Assembly: GCA_024762925.1 (NCBI GenBank)
Contig: JANTGM010000011.1
Coordinates: forward strand, 30,812-94,811
DNA length: 64,000 nucleotides
Direction: 5' to 3'
From: Kofleriaceae bacterium
Lineage (GTDB): Bacteria; Myxococcota_A; Polyangia; Haliangiales; Haliangiaceae
Below, in pieces: positions 1 through 8,365 of the stretch (positions are counted from its first letter, which is position 1; every line of letters begins with the position of its first letter). Under the pieces are notes generated by a model. The model did not search any database. It had not been told where the DNA came from and saw only the letters and a program-made list of their open reading frames with translations. Both the position numbers and the translations under genes were made by a program.

Positions 1-232
1 CAACGGTTTGCGCACAAACTCGTCTTGCAAACTCGTTTGCCTCGCCCTCGGGATCACACAGGCTCGCGAGGTGATCACTCTTGCGCTCTTTGGCCGCAAA
101 GAAGATGGATGAAACCACGCGTTTTGGATTGCCAAAATCCACCTCGGCAGCGCCTCGATCGTCGATCTTCTTGGAGCAACTTAAGGCAAGGCTGACTCCA
201 AGCGAGGCCAACAGTAGTGGGTGCAACGTCAT
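1..232 (-). CDS. lipoprotein, unknown function (5' part only)
   Basis: The reverse strand reads from an ATG through 77 codons without a stop and runs off the left edge. The first 18 residues are a hydrophobic signal sequence ending in a lipobox (LALS before Cys19), so the product should be a lipid-anchored envelope protein. After the anchor come SKKIDDRG and a segment with FFAAKERKSDHLASLCDP, which I do not recognise. The gene diverges from the sugar ABC importer, with about 130 bp between the two starts. A plus-strand frame over the same bases has no recognisable features and is taken as the shadow. Confidence 0.6.
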   Translation of the reverse strand, partial: MTLHPLLLASLGVSLALSCSKKIDDRGAAEVDFGNPKRVVSSIFFAAKERKSDHLASLCDPEGEANEFARRVCAQTV

Positions 233-366
233 TCGCTGTGTTGTACCGAGTTCAGGCTTGTTGAGAAAGGCAACGTGCACAATGCAACACCTGTGTGTTG
301 ATTGCCTACCTGCCCAATAAAATCAGGACATTCGGCCTGGCCAGCAGTTTGCTAATACGCAACAGA

Positions 367-1443
367 ATGAGTGAAGTTCGTCTTACTGGGGTGAGCAAGC
401 GCTACGACGCAGTCTCCCGCCCAGCACTTGAAAGTCTCGATCTAACGATCCCCAATGGCGAGCTCGCCGTGCTCGTTGGACCGTCAGGCTGTGGAAAGTC
501 CACAACGCTTCGGATTGTTGCCGGCCTTGAAGAGGCCAGCACTGGCAAGGTCTTCATTGGCGACACCAACGTCACGAATATCCCCCCAGCAAATCGCGAT
601 ATCGCCATGGTGTTCCAGAGCTACGCGCTCTATCCACACATGAGCGTCTTCGACAATCTGGCATTCGCTCTCCGTATTCAGAAATGTGATGAGAAAGAAA
701 TCCGTGAGCGGGTGCAACAGGTCGCCCGTTCCCTCAGCATTGATGACTACCTAGAACGAAAACCCAAGGCGCTTTCCGGTGGCCAGCGCCAACGTGTCGC
801 GATTGGCCGGGCCGTTGTTCGCAACCCGAAGGTCTTTCTCTTCGACGAGCCTCTCAGCAACTTGGACGCAAAGCTCCGCGGTGAGATGCGCAAGGAAATC
901 GCGCGCATTCACAACTCTAGCGATCACACTACCTCCCTATATGTCACCCACGATCAAATCGAGGCGATGACGCTCGCGGATCGCATTGTCGTTCTCAAAG
1001 ACGGGCTCGTTCAGCAAGTGGGCTCGCCTATCGAAATTTACGACAACCCGGAAAACCGATTTGTCGCGGGGTTCTTTGGAACACCAGCCATGAACTTCCT
1101 CACAGCTGATGCAATTCAGAAGAATGACACCTTGCATGCCAGCGGCGAAGGCTTCTCACTGCCTCTTGGTAAGGAGGTTGGCGCCTGCGACAGAGTCACG
1201 GTTGGAATTCGCCCGGAATCGATCAGCCTTCACGGAGAGAGCGATGCCCCGACCATGAAGGCGAGCGTGCACCTAAGAGAAGTTCTGGGCGCTGAAGTTC
1301 TGCTGCACGTTGATAGTCCTGCTGGCGAATTGACCGTGCGCACGGAAGCCCATGCCGAGGCACGCGAAGGCGACAATCTCACACTCTACCTCCCAACCGA
1401 CAAGCTGCACATCTTCGACGCGGCGAGCGAGAACCGGATCTAG
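367..1443 (+). CDS. sugar ABC transporter ATP-binding protein, MalK/UgpC type
   Basis: This is the ATPase that powers the sugar importer encoded downstream. The 358-residue protein has Walker A (GPSGCGKST, about residues 38-46), the signature LSGGQRQRVAIGRA, Walker B (VFLFDEPLSNLDAKL) and the switch His (THDQIEAMTLADR). A C-terminal region of about 120 residues fits the OB-like/TOBE domain of MalK-type ATPases. The ATG at 367 begins MSEVRLTGVSKRY, the usual start of the family. A longer in-frame start at 295 would add 24 residues with no homology-like features. The substrate cannot be told from the sequence. The binding-protein gene follows after 10 bp. Confidence 0.93.
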   Translation: MSEVRLTGVSKRYDAVSRPALESLDLTIPNGELAVLVGPSGCGKSTTLRIVAGLEEASTGKVFIGDTNVTNIPPANRDIAMVFQSYALYPHMSVFDNLAFALRIQKCDEKEIRERVQQVARSLSIDDYLERKPKALSGGQRQRVAIGRAVVRNPKVFLFDEPLSNLDAKLRGEMRKEIARIHNSSDHTTSLYVTHDQIEAMTLADRIVVLKDGLVQQVGSPIEIYDNPENRFVAGFFGTPAMNFLTADAIQKNDTLHASGEGFSLPLGKEVGACDRVTVGIRPESISLHGESDAPTMKASVHLREVLGAEVLLHVDSPAGELTVRTEAHAEAREGDNLTLYLPTDKLHIFDAASENRI

Positions 1444-1453
1444 ACACCGTCCA

Positions 1454-2641
1454 ATGCCTCGCGTCCTCACTCTGCTCTTTGTGTTCCTGCTCGGTTGTCG
1501 CGCCGATGCAGATCCAGATAGCGTGCTTCTCTGGCACGCCTACAGCGGAGCTGAGCAGGACGCGCTACGAGAGTCTGTTGCTCGAATCGAGCGCGAGCAA
1601 GGCATCAAAGTTCGCCTCGTCTCTGTGCCTTATGAAGCATTTGCCGACAAGCTGACGGCGGCCATTCCAAACGGCAACGGGCCTGATCTCTTTGTCTTCG
1701 CCCATGATCGCATCGGGCATTGGACCGCCAACCATCTGATCGAACCGCTGGAGTACTACGTCGACGACAGCATCGCCAACCGATATGCCTTTGAAGCAAT
1801 CTCGGCGATGAGCTACGAAGGCTCGCTCTACGGGCTCCCGCTCGCGGTAAAATCGGTCGCGCTATTCTACCGCACCGACATCTTGAAGGAGCCACCATCC
1901 GAGACCAACCAGCTCTTCGCAATGAATGAGCTCTATACACACGCTTGGGATGGCTATCCACTCGTATACGAAAACACCAATCTCTATCCACACGCTCTCT
2001 GGCTTCACGGGTTTGGTGGCAGCCTGTTTGACAAGGATGGACAGCGCACAAGCTTGGCCACGCCTGAAGCCGTTGCCGCCCTCACGTTCGCGCGAAAGCT
2101 CGACCGAGACAAAGTAGTCCCCGGTGGCGTCGATGCTCGCATGGTTGCCACGCTGTTCAACGAGGGCAAGGCCGCGATGGCGATTTCCGGTCCGTGGTTT
2201 CAAAACGACATCAATGATGATGTGCCATGGGCTGTTGCCACCCTGCCAATGGTCTCCGACACTGGACTCGCGGCAAAGCCGTTCTTGGGCGTCGAAGGCA
2301 TTCTCATGTCCTCACGAGCGAAAAACAAGGACCGAGCGTTTGCCGTGCTTGACGCCCTCACCAGCGACGATGACGCCGTCTTTCGGGCCATTGCGGCCAA
2401 GCAGATTGTGCCGAATCAAGCAGCGTACGAAACCTCAGAAATCTCCAAGAACCCCGCCCTTATGGCGTTTCGCAAACAACTCGACTCGACAGTTCCCATG
2501 TCAGCATCGCCACTTATGCGCTCGGTCTGGACTCCGTACCAAAACGCCCTATTGAAAGTCATCGACCAAGGTGATGACGTTGCGGATGCGCTTCGCTCAG
2601 CCGAGTCGGAAATGAAAAGCTACGCCGAGGGCCAACAGTGA
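1454..2641 (+). CDS. sugar ABC transporter substrate-binding lipoprotein, MalE-like
   Basis: This is a family 1 extracellular solute-binding protein (395 residues). The start at 1454 gives a short signal sequence with a lipobox (FLLG before Cys), so it is lipid-anchored. The mature part opens with DSVLLWHAYSG, and later has NGNGPDLFVFAHDRIGHW and GLPLAVKSVALFYRTDIL, which are characteristic of maltose/oligosaccharide-binding proteins. It is followed by GISGPW-like and PFLGVEGILMSS segments, also typical of MalE relatives. Its stop overlaps the GTG start of the first permease. Maltose or another oligosaccharide is the likely ligand class, by inference only. Confidence 0.88.
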   Translation: MPRVLTLLFVFLLGCRADADPDSVLLWHAYSGAEQDALRESVARIEREQGIKVRLVSVPYEAFADKLTAAIPNGNGPDLFVFAHDRIGHWTANHLIEPLEYYVDDSIANRYAFEAISAMSYEGSLYGLPLAVKSVALFYRTDILKEPPSETNQLFAMNELYTHAWDGYPLVYENTNLYPHALWLHGFGGSLFDKDGQRTSLATPEAVAALTFARKLDRDKVVPGGVDARMVATLFNEGKAAMAISGPWFQNDINDDVPWAVATLPMVSDTGLAAKPFLGVEGILMSSRAKNKDRAFAVLDALTSDDDAVFRAIAAKQIVPNQAAYETSEISKNPALMAFRKQLDSTVPMSASPLMRSVWTPYQNALLKVIDQGDDVADALRSAESEMKSYAEGQQ

Positions 2642-4197
2642 GGCGAAATTGGTGGCATGCCTACGCACTCGCAGGACTCGTTTCCGTCATCGTGGCAACC
2701 GCTGCGTTTGTGAGCTACCGAAACGCGGCATTTGAGCGCCGCGAACTTGGTCGGGCAACCCATGCGGCCACCTCGGTCTCAAAGGGCCTTCGCCCCATGG
2801 ACAATGTCGTTGCGGCCTATCTTGTCTCGCCCGCCGTGCCCTCTGAGCACTACGAATTTCTCCGAGAGCGCAGTGTCACGGAAGCAGATGGCAGCCATCG
2901 GCGACTCGGCGGCAAGAACGCAGGCCCATTCGACAAGCGAATCTACGACGCCGCCAACCAGTACGACAAGAGCGGCCCGTTCGTCCAACTTGTCACCGAC
3001 ACCGACTACGTAATCGCTGCACAACCTGCCTCCGGTGGTGTCGCAGTCGCGATCACCACACCACCAAAGGGCCCCGAAGCATTTCCCTGGCTCGTCGTAC
3101 TTGGCCTCTTGGTGATGGGGTCGCTGGTCTGTGCAGCAGGCACGCTCGTTGGCGGTAGCGCCCGACCGCTGGGGCTTGCCCTCGGTGCCAGTGGTCTCGC
3201 GGTGCCAACCTTCCTATGGAGCGGGCTCGTCATCGCCCTTTTCCTAGTTGCTTGCTCCATGCTCATCGCGTGGGCCGACTGGAGGGGCTCGCTGGAGCGA
3301 GCGGGTCGAGAGCTTCGCAAAGGCGGCATCGCCTACGCCTTCCTAACTCCCACCGCCATGGCCATGCTCGTATTGGTTGGCATTCCCTTTGTCGTGGGCT
3401 TGGGGCTTGGTTTCTACAACAACAACCACGGAGAATGGACCTTCGTTGGACTCGATAACTTCATACAAATTCTTAGCGGCGATGGGCGCTCGCTATCCGA
3501 CCCGCTCAATTTTTGGTTCACCCTCGGTGTCACCGTCGCTTGGACAGCCGTCAACGTGGTCTTGCATGTCTCCATTGGCGTCGCCCTGGCGCTCGTGCTT
3601 CGACAGCGCTGGCTCAAGGGACGCCATGGATTCCGCATGCTGCTGATTTTACCCTGGGCGATTCCAAACTACATCACAGCACTCATCTGGAAGGGCATGT
3701 TCCAGTTCGAATACGGCGCCATCAACTCTGTTCTCTCCACGGTGGGCCTGGACAAGGTCAATTGGTTTTCCGAGTGGTCCACCTCGTTTGCATCAAACGT
3801 TGCAACCAACACGTGGTTGGGATTTCCCTTCATGATGGTCGTAGCCTTGGGCGCCCTCGAGAATATTCCAAGTGATATGTATGAGGCTGCAGAAGTGGAC
3901 GGTGCGAGCCCATGGCAGCGTTTCCACCACATCACCATTCCACACCTAATGCCTGCCATGCTCCCGGCCTTGGCTCTAGGCGCCATATGGACATTCAACA
4001 TGTTCAACGTGATCTACCTGGTTTCAGACGGCCGGCCCGGTGGGGGCACGGACATCCTTGTCACCGAGGCCTACCGCTGGGCCTTTGAACGCGGTGAGCG
4101 CTACGGACTTGCTGCCGCCTACGCAACCATCATCTTCCTCATCCTCATCTTGTGGACCATTATCGGCTCTCGCCTGGCCAAGAAGGACGCAGAATGA
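2638..4197 (+). CDS. sugar ABC transporter permease, MalF-like, with extra N-terminal domain
   Basis: This is an inner-membrane permease of 519 residues whose GTG start overlaps the previous stop codon. The last 290 residues or so form the permease core, with the cytoplasmic EAA loop (EAAEVDGASPWQRFHHITIP) that docks the ATPase. In front of the core are a first membrane helix (about residues 8-27), an apparent soluble extracytoplasmic stretch of roughly 110 residues, and further hydrophobic segments at about 148-215. E. coli MalF has a similar total length, but its periplasmic loop lies later, between TM3 and TM4. The N-terminal piece here resembles a sensor-like module, but I do not recognise the fold. 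Confidence 0.87.
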   Translation: MRRNWWHAYALAGLVSVIVATAAFVSYRNAAFERRELGRATHAATSVSKGLRPMDNVVAAYLVSPAVPSEHYEFLRERSVTEADGSHRRLGGKNAGPFDKRIYDAANQYDKSGPFVQLVTDTDYVIAAQPASGGVAVAITTPPKGPEAFPWLVVLGLLVMGSLVCAAGTLVGGSARPLGLALGASGLAVPTFLWSGLVIALFLVACSMLIAWADWRGSLERAGRELRKGGIAYAFLTPTAMAMLVLVGIPFVVGLGLGFYNNNHGEWTFVGLDNFIQILSGDGRSLSDPLNFWFTLGVTVAWTAVNVVLHVSIGVALALVLRQRWLKGRHGFRMLLILPWAIPNYITALIWKGMFQFEYGAINSVLSTVGLDKVNWFSEWSTSFASNVATNTWLGFPFMMVVALGALENIPSDMYEAAEVDGASPWQRFHHITIPHLMPAMLPALALGAIWTFNMFNVIYLVSDGRPGGGTDILVTEAYRWAFERGERYGLAAAYATIIFLILILWTIIGSRLAKKDAE

Positions 4198-5048
4198 ACC
4201 GCCGCGCACCAAAGCCGATTTCTCAAGGGCTAGTCTATCTCGGCATCAGCATGCTTACCGTGATCGTCCTCTACCCGGTCATGGTGATTCTCAAGAAGGC
4301 GTTCGAGCCGGGGCGCAACTTTGCGACTTCAGTATCGCCAGTGCCTACCGAGTTTTCCCTAGAGCACTTTGAGAACCTACTGAGCTCTGCGAACTCTAGC
4401 GGCGATCTACTCTTCCTACGCTATGCGTGGAACTCGACACTGGTGGCACTTGCCACCACAATCGTTGGGCTCTGTTTGGCCTGTACAGCCGCCTATGCAC
4501 TAAGTCGCTTTCGATTCGCGGGACGCCGCTTTGGAATCGCCACGTTTCTTGCGGTGCAGATGTTCCCCGGAACACTCCTGCTCATGCCGCTCTACGTCAT
4601 TCTGCACAAGCTAGGGCTCCTAAACAGCCTTCTCGGCCTTGTCCTCGTCTATGCCACAACCGCCATCCCGTTTTGCGTGTGGACCCTCAAGGGCTACTTC
4701 GACTCGCTTCCGAAAGAGCTTGAAGAGGCCGCCCGCCTCGATGGCGCTAGCTCCTTCAAGATCTTCTACATGATCATGTTGCCGCTTGCGAAGCCAGGAT
4801 TGGCAGTCACGGGGCTCTTTTCGTTCATGACGGCATGGAATGAGTTCATTCTCGCCTCGACGTTTCTCACCGACGATAGCGCCTACACCTTGCCTGTGTT
4901 GCTAAAGAGCTCCGTTGGACAATACTCGGCTGACTGGGGCCTCTTTGCAGCTGGCGCGATTCTTACCAGCCTGCCGGTGATGGCGCTCTTCTACTTCCTG
5001 CAGCGCTATCTAGTTGGTGGCCTAACTGCAGGCAGCGTCAAGGGGTAG
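4194..5048 (+). CDS. sugar ABC transporter permease, MalG-like
   Basis: This is the second inner-membrane permease of the importer (284 residues). The ATG overlaps the preceding TGA (ATGA), which indicates translational coupling. It has six hydrophobic segments and a canonical EAA loop (EEAARLDGASSFKIFYMIMLPLAKPG) followed by FSFMTAWNEF, which is characteristic of MalG. The C-terminus QRYLVGGLTAGSVKG matches the conserved MalG ending that contacts the ATPase. With the three upstream genes it makes a complete importer in the order ATPase, binding protein, MalF-like, MalG-like. Confidence 0.92.
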   Translation: MNRRAPKPISQGLVYLGISMLTVIVLYPVMVILKKAFEPGRNFATSVSPVPTEFSLEHFENLLSSANSSGDLLFLRYAWNSTLVALATTIVGLCLACTAAYALSRFRFAGRRFGIATFLAVQMFPGTLLLMPLYVILHKLGLLNSLLGLVLVYATTAIPFCVWTLKGYFDSLPKELEEAARLDGASSFKIFYMIMLPLAKPGLAVTGLFSFMTAWNEFILASTFLTDDSAYTLPVLLKSSVGQYSADWGLFAAGAILTSLPVMALFYFLQRYLVGGLTAGSVKG

Positions 5049-5185
5049 CACTGCGCTAAGCGCTGACGTTGGTGCTGTTTGCCTCGAGACAGCGCGTGCC
5101 TCCGTTTGCATCCAATGGCTCGCAACATTCTTGCCGTTTCCTGCCACGCCGTTCCCAGAGTGTTGCTGCTAGCGTAATTGCTGCG

Positions 5186-6265
5186 ATGCGAACCCGACCA
5201 CACTCCCTGCCTCCTCTGCTAGTGGCAATTCTGCTTGTTCTTGGGGCCATCGTCGGCACAGCCGAATCAACGGTACACGCAGGCTCGAGTATCAAGAGCG
5301 ACGAAGAGGTGCTCTTCTTCACCACTGCCGCGAATTGGTCCGATGGATCATGGGTTGCCCCCATTCACGGTTGGATCTTCGAGCCCGAGGAAGACTCTTT
5401 CCTTCGAAGCGCCTTGGTGGAATCCCTGCGTGGTGCGCTACAGGTGAAGAAGTCGCAAGAGAGCATATTTCGGAAGCGCCTGCGATGGTTCCTCGTTGAC
5501 AATGAGAGAGGCAAGAGAATCACTGTACGCGTTGGAGGCGTGGAGAAGAAACTCTCCAAGTCGAAGGCTGATGGTCACTTTCGCGGAACGATTCGAATTC
5601 CCGGAACGGCCCGAGGCGCAAGAGCTGGCCAGAGCCTTCGAATCCGCGCAAAGACTCGCTCAGGTGATCCTAGGAGTTTTGAGGGCACGGTAATGCTCGT
5701 GGGTGAAGAGGGGCTCTCAGTCATCAGCGACATCGATGACACGATCAAAGTGACAGGAGCCTACGATCGCAAACTGACTCTTGAACGCACCTTTCTCCAC
5801 TCGTTCAAAGCGATACCAGGCATGGCTTCGGCGTACCGCGTGTGGAGCAAGCAGGGCGCGGCCTTTCACTATGTGAGCGCATCTCCATGGCACTTGGCAG
5901 ATTCTCTCGCCCAGTTCATGAAGCGCACAGCATTTCCTAGTGGATCGCTGCACCTCAGAGATTTTCGTATCAAGAGCAGTTCAAGATGGAACCTGCTCAA
6001 GTCATCCAAAGCGTACAAAATCGATGTCATCGAGCAGCTGCTTGCGCAATTCCCAAAGCGCCGGTTCATCCTTGTTGGCGATACCGGAGAGAAAGACCCC
6101 GAGGTGTATTCTGAGATTGCTTCACGGCACCCAACGAGGATAGACGGCATCTTCCTGCACCTTGTACGCCCCAATGACATGAATCCAGGCCGAACGAAAC
6201 GCACGCAGGGCGCGCATAACGTGCCGGTGACAGTGTTCTCCGACGCTGGAGCTTTGAGCCCCTAG
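5186..6265 (+). CDS. App1-type (DUF2183) phosphatidate phosphatase-like protein, exported
   Basis: This is a 359-residue protein with a signal peptide (hydrophobic stretch about residues 9-25). The C-terminal half matches the App1/DUF2183 catalytic domain. It has the haloacid-dehalogenase nucleophile motif DxDxT as SDIDDTIK (Asp182, Asp184), then HYVSASPW, and the later FILVGDTGEKDPEVY that supplies acidic metal-binding residues. In yeast App1 this domain dephosphorylates phosphatidate; bacterial substrates are unproven. The start was moved to the ATG that opens the signal peptide, because the longer frame has about 39 leader residues without features. The gene is convergent with the next one, with 8 bp between stops. 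Confidence 0.8.
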   Translation: MRTRPHSLPPLLVAILLVLGAIVGTAESTVHAGSSIKSDEEVLFFTTAANWSDGSWVAPIHGWIFEPEEDSFLRSALVESLRGALQVKKSQESIFRKRLRWFLVDNERGKRITVRVGGVEKKLSKSKADGHFRGTIRIPGTARGARAGQSLRIRAKTRSGDPRSFEGTVMLVGEEGLSVISDIDDTIKVTGAYDRKLTLERTFLHSFKAIPGMASAYRVWSKQGAAFHYVSASPWHLADSLAQFMKRTAFPSGSLHLRDFRIKSSSRWNLLKSSKAYKIDVIEQLLAQFPKRRFILVGDTGEKDPEVYSEIASRHPTRIDGIFLHLVRPNDMNPGRTKRTQGAHNVPVTVFSDAGALSP

Positions 6266-6273
6266 TTGGATCG

Positions 6274-6900
6274 CTACCCAATACCAACACGCTGGGCCGC
6301 GCTTCGGTACACCTCTTTCCAAGCGGTGGCGTTTGATTCTTGCATCACTTCTGCGAAGAGTTCGGCCCCTCTAGCGTCACCCTGCTCTGCGAGAAGCAAC
6401 GCGGCGGCAACCTTCTCAAACTCGTGTCCAGATGCCAAGCACCGCTCGACGACTTGCGCCCTAGTGCTTGTTTGGCCAAGGTAAGGAAGGATGTGTTCGC
6501 GCAAGTCGATTTCCATGCCCTTGTGAATCTCCTCGGGAGGAGTGTCTGAAAAGGAGTAGCGAGTGCCAGGTTTGCCCTTGATGTCCTCATGGCGCTTCCG
6601 CAACACACAGGAGCCAATTGTCACGCCGTCTTCATCGGGCTTGTGGACACCGACGGGAACGAAAACGCCGACCTCCACATAGAAATAGCTTCCACCGTAC
6701 TTGCCCTCCTGGAAGTAGATGACATTCTGGTGCGTGCCAAGATCTTGCACGAACGAGTAATCCACAGTTGTGTAGTACTGCCACTCGCCATCAGCATTTC
6801 GCTCGTCATAGTAGTGCTCAACTTCGATCGCGCGCCATTGCCAGTCACGCAAGATAGGTTTCGCAACCTGGTCTACGAGTTCTGCTAACGGAGTCTCCAT
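6274..6900 (-). CDS. DUF4304-like protein
   Basis: This is a 208-residue protein of unknown biochemical role. The first two thirds read like DUF4304: an N-terminal helix, then YFQEGKYGGSYFYVEVGVFVPVG, resembling the conserved strand of that family. The last third is helical and Ala/Glu-rich (VAAALLLAEQGDARGAELFAEVM). The ATG at 6900 (METPLAELVDQV) is preferred over one 15 codons upstream. It lies 78 bp downstream of a SMI1/KNR4 protein on the same strand, so the two are probably co-transcribed. Both families are often found among immunity proteins of toxin systems, which is only a contextual hint here. Confidence 0.55.
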   Translation of the reverse strand: METPLAELVDQVAKPILRDWQWRAIEVEHYYDERNADGEWQYYTTVDYSFVQDLGTHQNVIYFQEGKYGGSYFYVEVGVFVPVGVHKPDEDGVTIGSCVLRKRHEDIKGKPGTRYSFSDTPPEEIHKGMEIDLREHILPYLGQTSTRAQVVERCLASGHEFEKVAAALLLAEQGDARGAELFAEVMQESNATAWKEVYRSAAQRVGIG

Positions 6901-6978
6901 CGATGCCGGAGAATACCACCAGGCTGGAGCTTGGCGAAGCTGCAATCCCGGTGGACGCAGCGCTGGTACCTGAGAAGC

Positions 6979-8307
6979 CTACTTGGCCCTCAAAAGCGCG
7001 GCAAAGTCCGAATCGTTGCGAATGCCGAGAAAGGACTCATCGCTCTTCATTGCCTCAAGCCCTTCATAGTTGGCGTCGATTGCGTAGCGAAACTGATCCA
7101 AGACAGCAGACCTATCACCAAGGTCCATTAGGACACACGCAGCGTTGTGGTAGATGGCTGGATTCTTATCAGCCATAGGGAGACATCGATTAAGAAAATA
7201 TCTGACCTGGGACTCTTCGGCTTGGGCCTCAGTACCATGGGCTCGATGCACTGCGAAGAGTCCGTTGCAGTAGTCGGCCGGTGACAAGCGTTTGCAATCG
7301 AGCGCAACATCAAAGAGACCCACGGCTTCACGATGCTTTCCCTGCTTGGTCAAGGCATTTGCCCAAGCACAAACCAACTCGGCCTCTAGTGCCTCTTGAG
7401 CAAGACGTGGCCGAAGACGGGCAAGAATGGAGGCTCCAAGCTCCGCCCGCTTGCGAGAGCCAACGGCACCGGCATGGACGGCAGCGATCACGAGAGTCGG
7501 AAGAAACCTGTGAATCGAGGATGGCGGTTGCGCAAGTAGTAGATCTGCGAGCGTGAGAAGCATTCTTCCTTGCTGAATGCTCGTGCGATTGCGGTCTGCG
7601 GCGTCACCGGTGAGCCGCAACAAGTCTGCGGGATCGGTGCTCGCGTGAAAGGCCTTGCGAAACCGCTCAGCATCGCAGCGCTCTAGCGCAAAGAGCGCTT
7701 CTTCCTTCGCATTGCGCCCCTCCTTGCTGGAGTCTCGATGGGGCGGGGTCTCGATCGCTGCCTTCTTGTCCTCGCGACGTAAGCGTTTTTCGAAGAAGGC
7801 AACCAAACTCGGATGTCTGCCTTCCTCCGCGGTGAGGTAGTACTCAACAACATCCATCTCTCCATCAGAGCGCACGGGCGGCTCAAGCAAAATCATGTTT
7901 CGCGACCCTCCGATTAGGAAAGGAATCGCCCCCAACTCAAGTGGGTTGACAGGTTCGAACTCGTTGAACATATTGCTCTTCCATTGGACGGTGGAGACGG
8001 TATGGGGAGTCTTGTGATCCTCGGTTCCAAGAATTGGTGCGCCGCCTCCGAAGCCAAAGCTGCCCCCATTGTAGAGGGACAAGAACGCGCGATAGCTTGG
8101 TGGCAGTGCCACGCCGAGATGTGCCTCAAGTGCGCGGAGCTGGACCTCGCTTGCAGGCGCGCCCAGCTCTTCTTCGAGCGTCTGGCCGTCGTAGAATCCT
8201 TGCTGCCGCTCGTACTCGCACTCCGCCTCGAAGACTTTGGGCACCAAGACGGCAAGCTTGCGCCGCATTGCCAACTGTGAATTTCCTGGTCGCGCCTTGA
8301 GTCCCAT
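6979..8307 (-). CDS. SMI1/KNR4 (SUKH) domain protein with helical-repeat C-terminus
   Basis: This is a 442-residue cytoplasmic protein. Residues of about 45-190 carry SUKH hallmarks: ASEVQLRALEAHLGVALPPSYRAFLSLYNGG, then a small-residue segment and ILGTEDH, and later LGAIPFLIGGSRNMILL. The remaining 230 residues or so form alternating helices with TPR-like spacing (ALEAELVCAWANALTKQGKHREAVGLFDVAL). SUKH proteins bind and neutralise toxins in polymorphic-toxin systems and have other adaptor roles in eukaryotes. No toxin gene is visible next to it. It is followed by the DUF4304-like gene and preceded by a 58-bp gap to the end of the Gly-rich lipoprotein gene. Confidence 0.75.
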   Translation of the reverse strand: MGLKARPGNSQLAMRRKLAVLVPKVFEAECEYERQQGFYDGQTLEEELGAPASEVQLRALEAHLGVALPPSYRAFLSLYNGGSFGFGGGAPILGTEDHKTPHTVSTVQWKSNMFNEFEPVNPLELGAIPFLIGGSRNMILLEPPVRSDGEMDVVEYYLTAEEGRHPSLVAFFEKRLRREDKKAAIETPPHRDSSKEGRNAKEEALFALERCDAERFRKAFHASTDPADLLRLTGDAADRNRTSIQQGRMLLTLADLLLAQPPSSIHRFLPTLVIAAVHAGAVGSRKRAELGASILARLRPRLAQEALEAELVCAWANALTKQGKHREAVGLFDVALDCKRLSPADYCNGLFAVHRAHGTEAQAEESQVRYFLNRCLPMADKNPAIYHNAACVLMDLGDRSAVLDQFRYAIDANYEGLEAMKSDESFLGIRNDSDFAALLRAK

Positions 8308-8365
8308 GCGGTGAACCTAGCAGCCGAACACTTCTCAGAACAACACTTAGCTTCGCACGACGAAT

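Noticed and set aside
81..320. Short plus-strand reading frame at the left edge
   Set aside because: The opposite strand encodes a lipoprotein start with a clear signal sequence and lipobox over the same bases; the plus frame has no recognisable features.
367..5048. Assignment of maltose as the substrate of the ABC importer
   Set aside because: The subunits are MalEFGK-like, but no maltose- or maltodextrin-metabolising gene lies next to them, so the sugar was left open.
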